From: a virus
DNA length: 31,463 nucleotides
IMG/VR virus record: IMGVR_UViG_3300025138_000198
Location: 1-31,463 of that record
Direction: 5' to 3' (one strand)
Positions within the stretch are counted from its first letter, which is position 1, and the number at the start of each line of letters is the position of its first letter. Of this stretch, positions 30,070-31,463 are shown piece after piece. Under the pieces are notes generated by a model. It saw nothing but the letters and a program-made list of their open reading frames with translations, did no database searches and was not told the DNA's origin. Position numbers and translations under genes: made by a program.

Positions 30070-31313
30070 TTATCCCATGCCTTTATAGCGGTAAAGTTAT
30101 TAAACGAGAACTCCATTCTGTCTACTAATTTAACTGCATTTCCACTAACTCTATCAATCGCAACATACCCCTCTGGGTTAGTTACTTTAAATCCATTACT
30201 AGTCTTAATAAAGGTGCTTGTCAATCCCTTTACACTATTTAGTTTATTTACGATTTCTGCTTTAGCATCAACTAAATAGTTTTGAAACTCTAGAGTTAAG
30301 GTTAATACGTTTGTAAATTTCTTGACTTCTCGTACATACTCTTTTTGTAAATTCTTATATTTTTCTTTACCAGCAACCGATTTTACTTTATCAATATTCT
30401 TTTGTAAAGCCATCTCTACATGTTTAGCATATCCTATTGCATGTTGTCTAGGATTTGTTATTGTCTTTCCAGCTCTAACTTTAGTATTATTATATGTTTT
30501 TAACCCAGCACTAGCAAGTTGCCCAGTAAATACTTCTTGTAGTTTTAAAAAAGATCTTAATTGATTCGCATTAATTTTTTGAAAAGTCTTTCCAGTTTTT
30601 GAAAGTAAATCTGTAACTTTTTCAGTTTCTTTTGCATTAAATGTCGCACTTCCAGACACATCTTTGTAAGTTGCATCGTCCATCCAGACAGACGCTGGTT
30701 TACTTAAACTTGATATGTTTGCACCAAATGATGCTTTCATTGATTGTAAATCACTTCCAGTGTACGTTGTATGCCAAACAACACCAATCTTTGCTTTGTT
30801 TATTGTATTCCCCAATTCACTATTAATAGGTATAGCGTAAACAATAGTATTGGGCTGAAAAGTATAGTATTTTTCACCATCAATTGTTGAGGTGTCAACG
30901 TCATCGGTAAACATAAGGTCTCCTTGCAGAACACCTTTAATACCCAATTTAGAAAATTCTGTAAATGCAATTTTAAATTTAGAATTAAGAGAGCCAGATA
31001 GGTTGTCATCATCTATTTCCTTTATTGATTTGTATAGTTTAGGTTCAGCATTAAATACAGACTTCTTTGCAACAAAGAACTTATTATCAGAAGGGTCGAT
31101 GCCAGAAAAGATTGCAGGCGCACCATCCCACTTAACAGTCATTGAAATAGATGAACGAGAGTTACCAGCAAGCATATCTCTTAATGAACGTAGGAAGTTA
31201 ATTGCAGCTCTACCACCGTCAACTCCGTAGTTGAGAATTTCATCCTCTAGATGTTCTAGGTGTAAATTCTTACCACCCTTATCTTCTGTAAGTAGTTGAT
31301 TAAATGTTTTCAT
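30066..31313 (-). CDS. ligase-like KxDG phage protein with a head-targeting-like N-terminus
   Basis: The 415-residue protein starts MKTFNQLLTE. After a helical stretch comes VKWDGAPAIFSG with K61, D63 and G64, the KxDG nucleotidyl-acceptor motif of covalent DNA/RNA ligases and capping enzymes. GVLQGDLMF (127-135) lies where motif III is expected, and NTIVYAIPIN and KIGVVWHTTY follow as possible late motifs. It belongs to a family conserved in T4-like marine phages that I recall as DUF6267. A helical, basic C-terminal half is unassigned. If active it would form a lysyl-NMP and seal or modify nucleic acid ends. Confidence 0.75.
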   Translation of the reverse strand: MKTFNQLLTEDKGGKNLHLEHLEDEILNYGVDGGRAAINFLRSLRDMLAGNSRSSISMTVKWDGAPAIFSGIDPSDNKFFVAKKSVFNAEPKLYKSIKEIDDDNLSGSLNSKFKIAFTEFSKLGIKGVLQGDLMFTDDVDTSTIDGEKYYTFQPNTIVYAIPINSELGNTINKAKIGVVWHTTYTGSDLQSMKASFGANISSLSKPASVWMDDATYKDVSGSATFNAKETEKVTDLLSKTGKTFQKINANQLRSFLKLQEVFTGQLASAGLKTYNNTKVRAGKTITNPRQHAIGYAKHVEMALQKNIDKVKSVAGKEKYKNLQKEYVREVKKFTNVLTLTLEFQNYLVDAKAEIVNKLNSVKGLTSTFIKTSNGFKVTNPEGYVAIDRVSGNAVKLVDRMEFSFNNFTAIKAWDK

Positions 31314-31453
31314 TTGGTATACGCCTTATAGCCTGTGCCAGTTTCTCTATTGTGCCACCTTTTATGCCAGGCCCAATTACTAATTCTACCACACTTAGTT
31401 TCTACCATACGATAGAATTTGTCAAGTACTTTTATTTTTAAACGTATCTTCAT
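31310..31453 (-). CDS. 47-residue basic protein, unknown function
   Basis: An ATG at 31453 opens a frame of 47 residues that ends by overlapping the ligase-like gene's start as ATGA. The product is very basic with aromatic residues (LKIKVLDKFYRMV, then ISNWAWHKRWHNRE, then TGYKAYTK). Similar mini-proteins precede structural genes in T4-like phages, from memory. A single Cys is present. The upstream ribosome site lies at the window edge and cannot be judged. Confidence 0.6.
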   Translation of the reverse strand: MKIRLKIKVLDKFYRMVETKCGRISNWAWHKRWHNRETGTGYKAYTK

Positions 31454-31463
31454 TTTTGCAATC

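Noticed and set aside
1389-30564. Dozens of open frames of 60-290 codons on the plus strand
   Set aside because: They lie opposite stronger minus-strand genes, lack ribosome sites and have low-complexity Phe/Ser/Leu-rich translations typical of antisense shadows.
31396-31425. TTGACA-like sequence at 31425-31420
   Set aside because: It lies inside the 47-residue coding frame and has no matching -10 at 16-18 bases.
1-31463. tRNA genes, CRISPR arrays, integrase or insertion sequences
   Set aside because: No cloverleaf-like segment was noticed in the small gaps, and no repeat-spacer array or transposase-like protein was seen.

Overview
The window is a segment of a tailed-phage genome, most likely a marine T4-like myovirus infecting an AT-rich Gram-negative bacterium. 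All supported genes lie on the minus strand, packed end to end with ATGA/TAATG overlaps, so transcription runs from high to low coordinates. The T4-like assignment rests on a T4-type RNase H/5' nuclease, a gp61-type primase, a class Ia ribonucleotide reductase pair, perfect T4-type late promoter boxes (TATAAATA) ahead of virion and lysis genes, and several proteins that resemble conserved marine T4-like phage families. A phage-encoded ribosomal protein bS21, as reported in SAR11 phages, and the spanin pair suggest a pelagiphage-like virus, but the host cannot be fixed from this sequence alone. No tRNA, CRISPR array, insertion sequence or integrase was seen, and no non-coding gap exceeds about 160 bases.
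In the direction of transcription, about 31.4-17.7 kb is a virion region. It holds a ligase-like KxDG protein, an 816-residue mosaic with nucleotidyltransferase and HNH-like modules, a long coiled-coil and beta-rich structural protein, a HAD phosphatase, other predicted structural or accessory proteins, a metallothionein-like mini-protein, and a protein ending in a PAP2 phosphatase domain. Perfect late promoters mark several units here. About 17.8-14.1 kb carries a radical SAM/SPASM-like enzyme followed by a lysis and membrane group: overlapping Rz/Rz1-type spanins, a DUF1353 protein and four small membrane or coiled-coil proteins. About 14.1-6 kb is nucleotide and DNA metabolism: primase, NrdA, a glutaredoxin-NrdB fusion, a zinc-ribbon protein, an SGNH-type protein, a PD-(D/E)xK nuclease, a glycine-zipper membrane protein, bS21 and RNase H. 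About 5.9-0 kb is an accessory/early region with small proteins, a metalloprotease-like protein, a SleB-type cell-wall hydrolase, four divergent SAM-methyltransferase paralogues and the N-terminus of a probable PhoH ATPase.
Two promoter classes are visible. Host sigma70-like promoters (TTGACA, 17-base spacer, TATGAT, TATAGT or TAATCT) precede the 3.9 kb, 5.9 kb, 8.75 kb and 14.0 kb genes. T4-type late boxes precede the lysis and structural units. One gene, for the glycine-zipper protein, has both classes abutting.
The most interesting signal is that three virion-region proteins (starting at 21015, 30069 and 31313) begin with a decapeptide of pattern MKxFxQxxxE ending in (L/I)xE. This resembles the T4 internal-protein capsid-targeting sequence MKTYQEFIAE that the gp21 protease removes. 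If that is right, the phage packages and injects proteins with nucleotidyltransferase, HNH and ligase-like folds.
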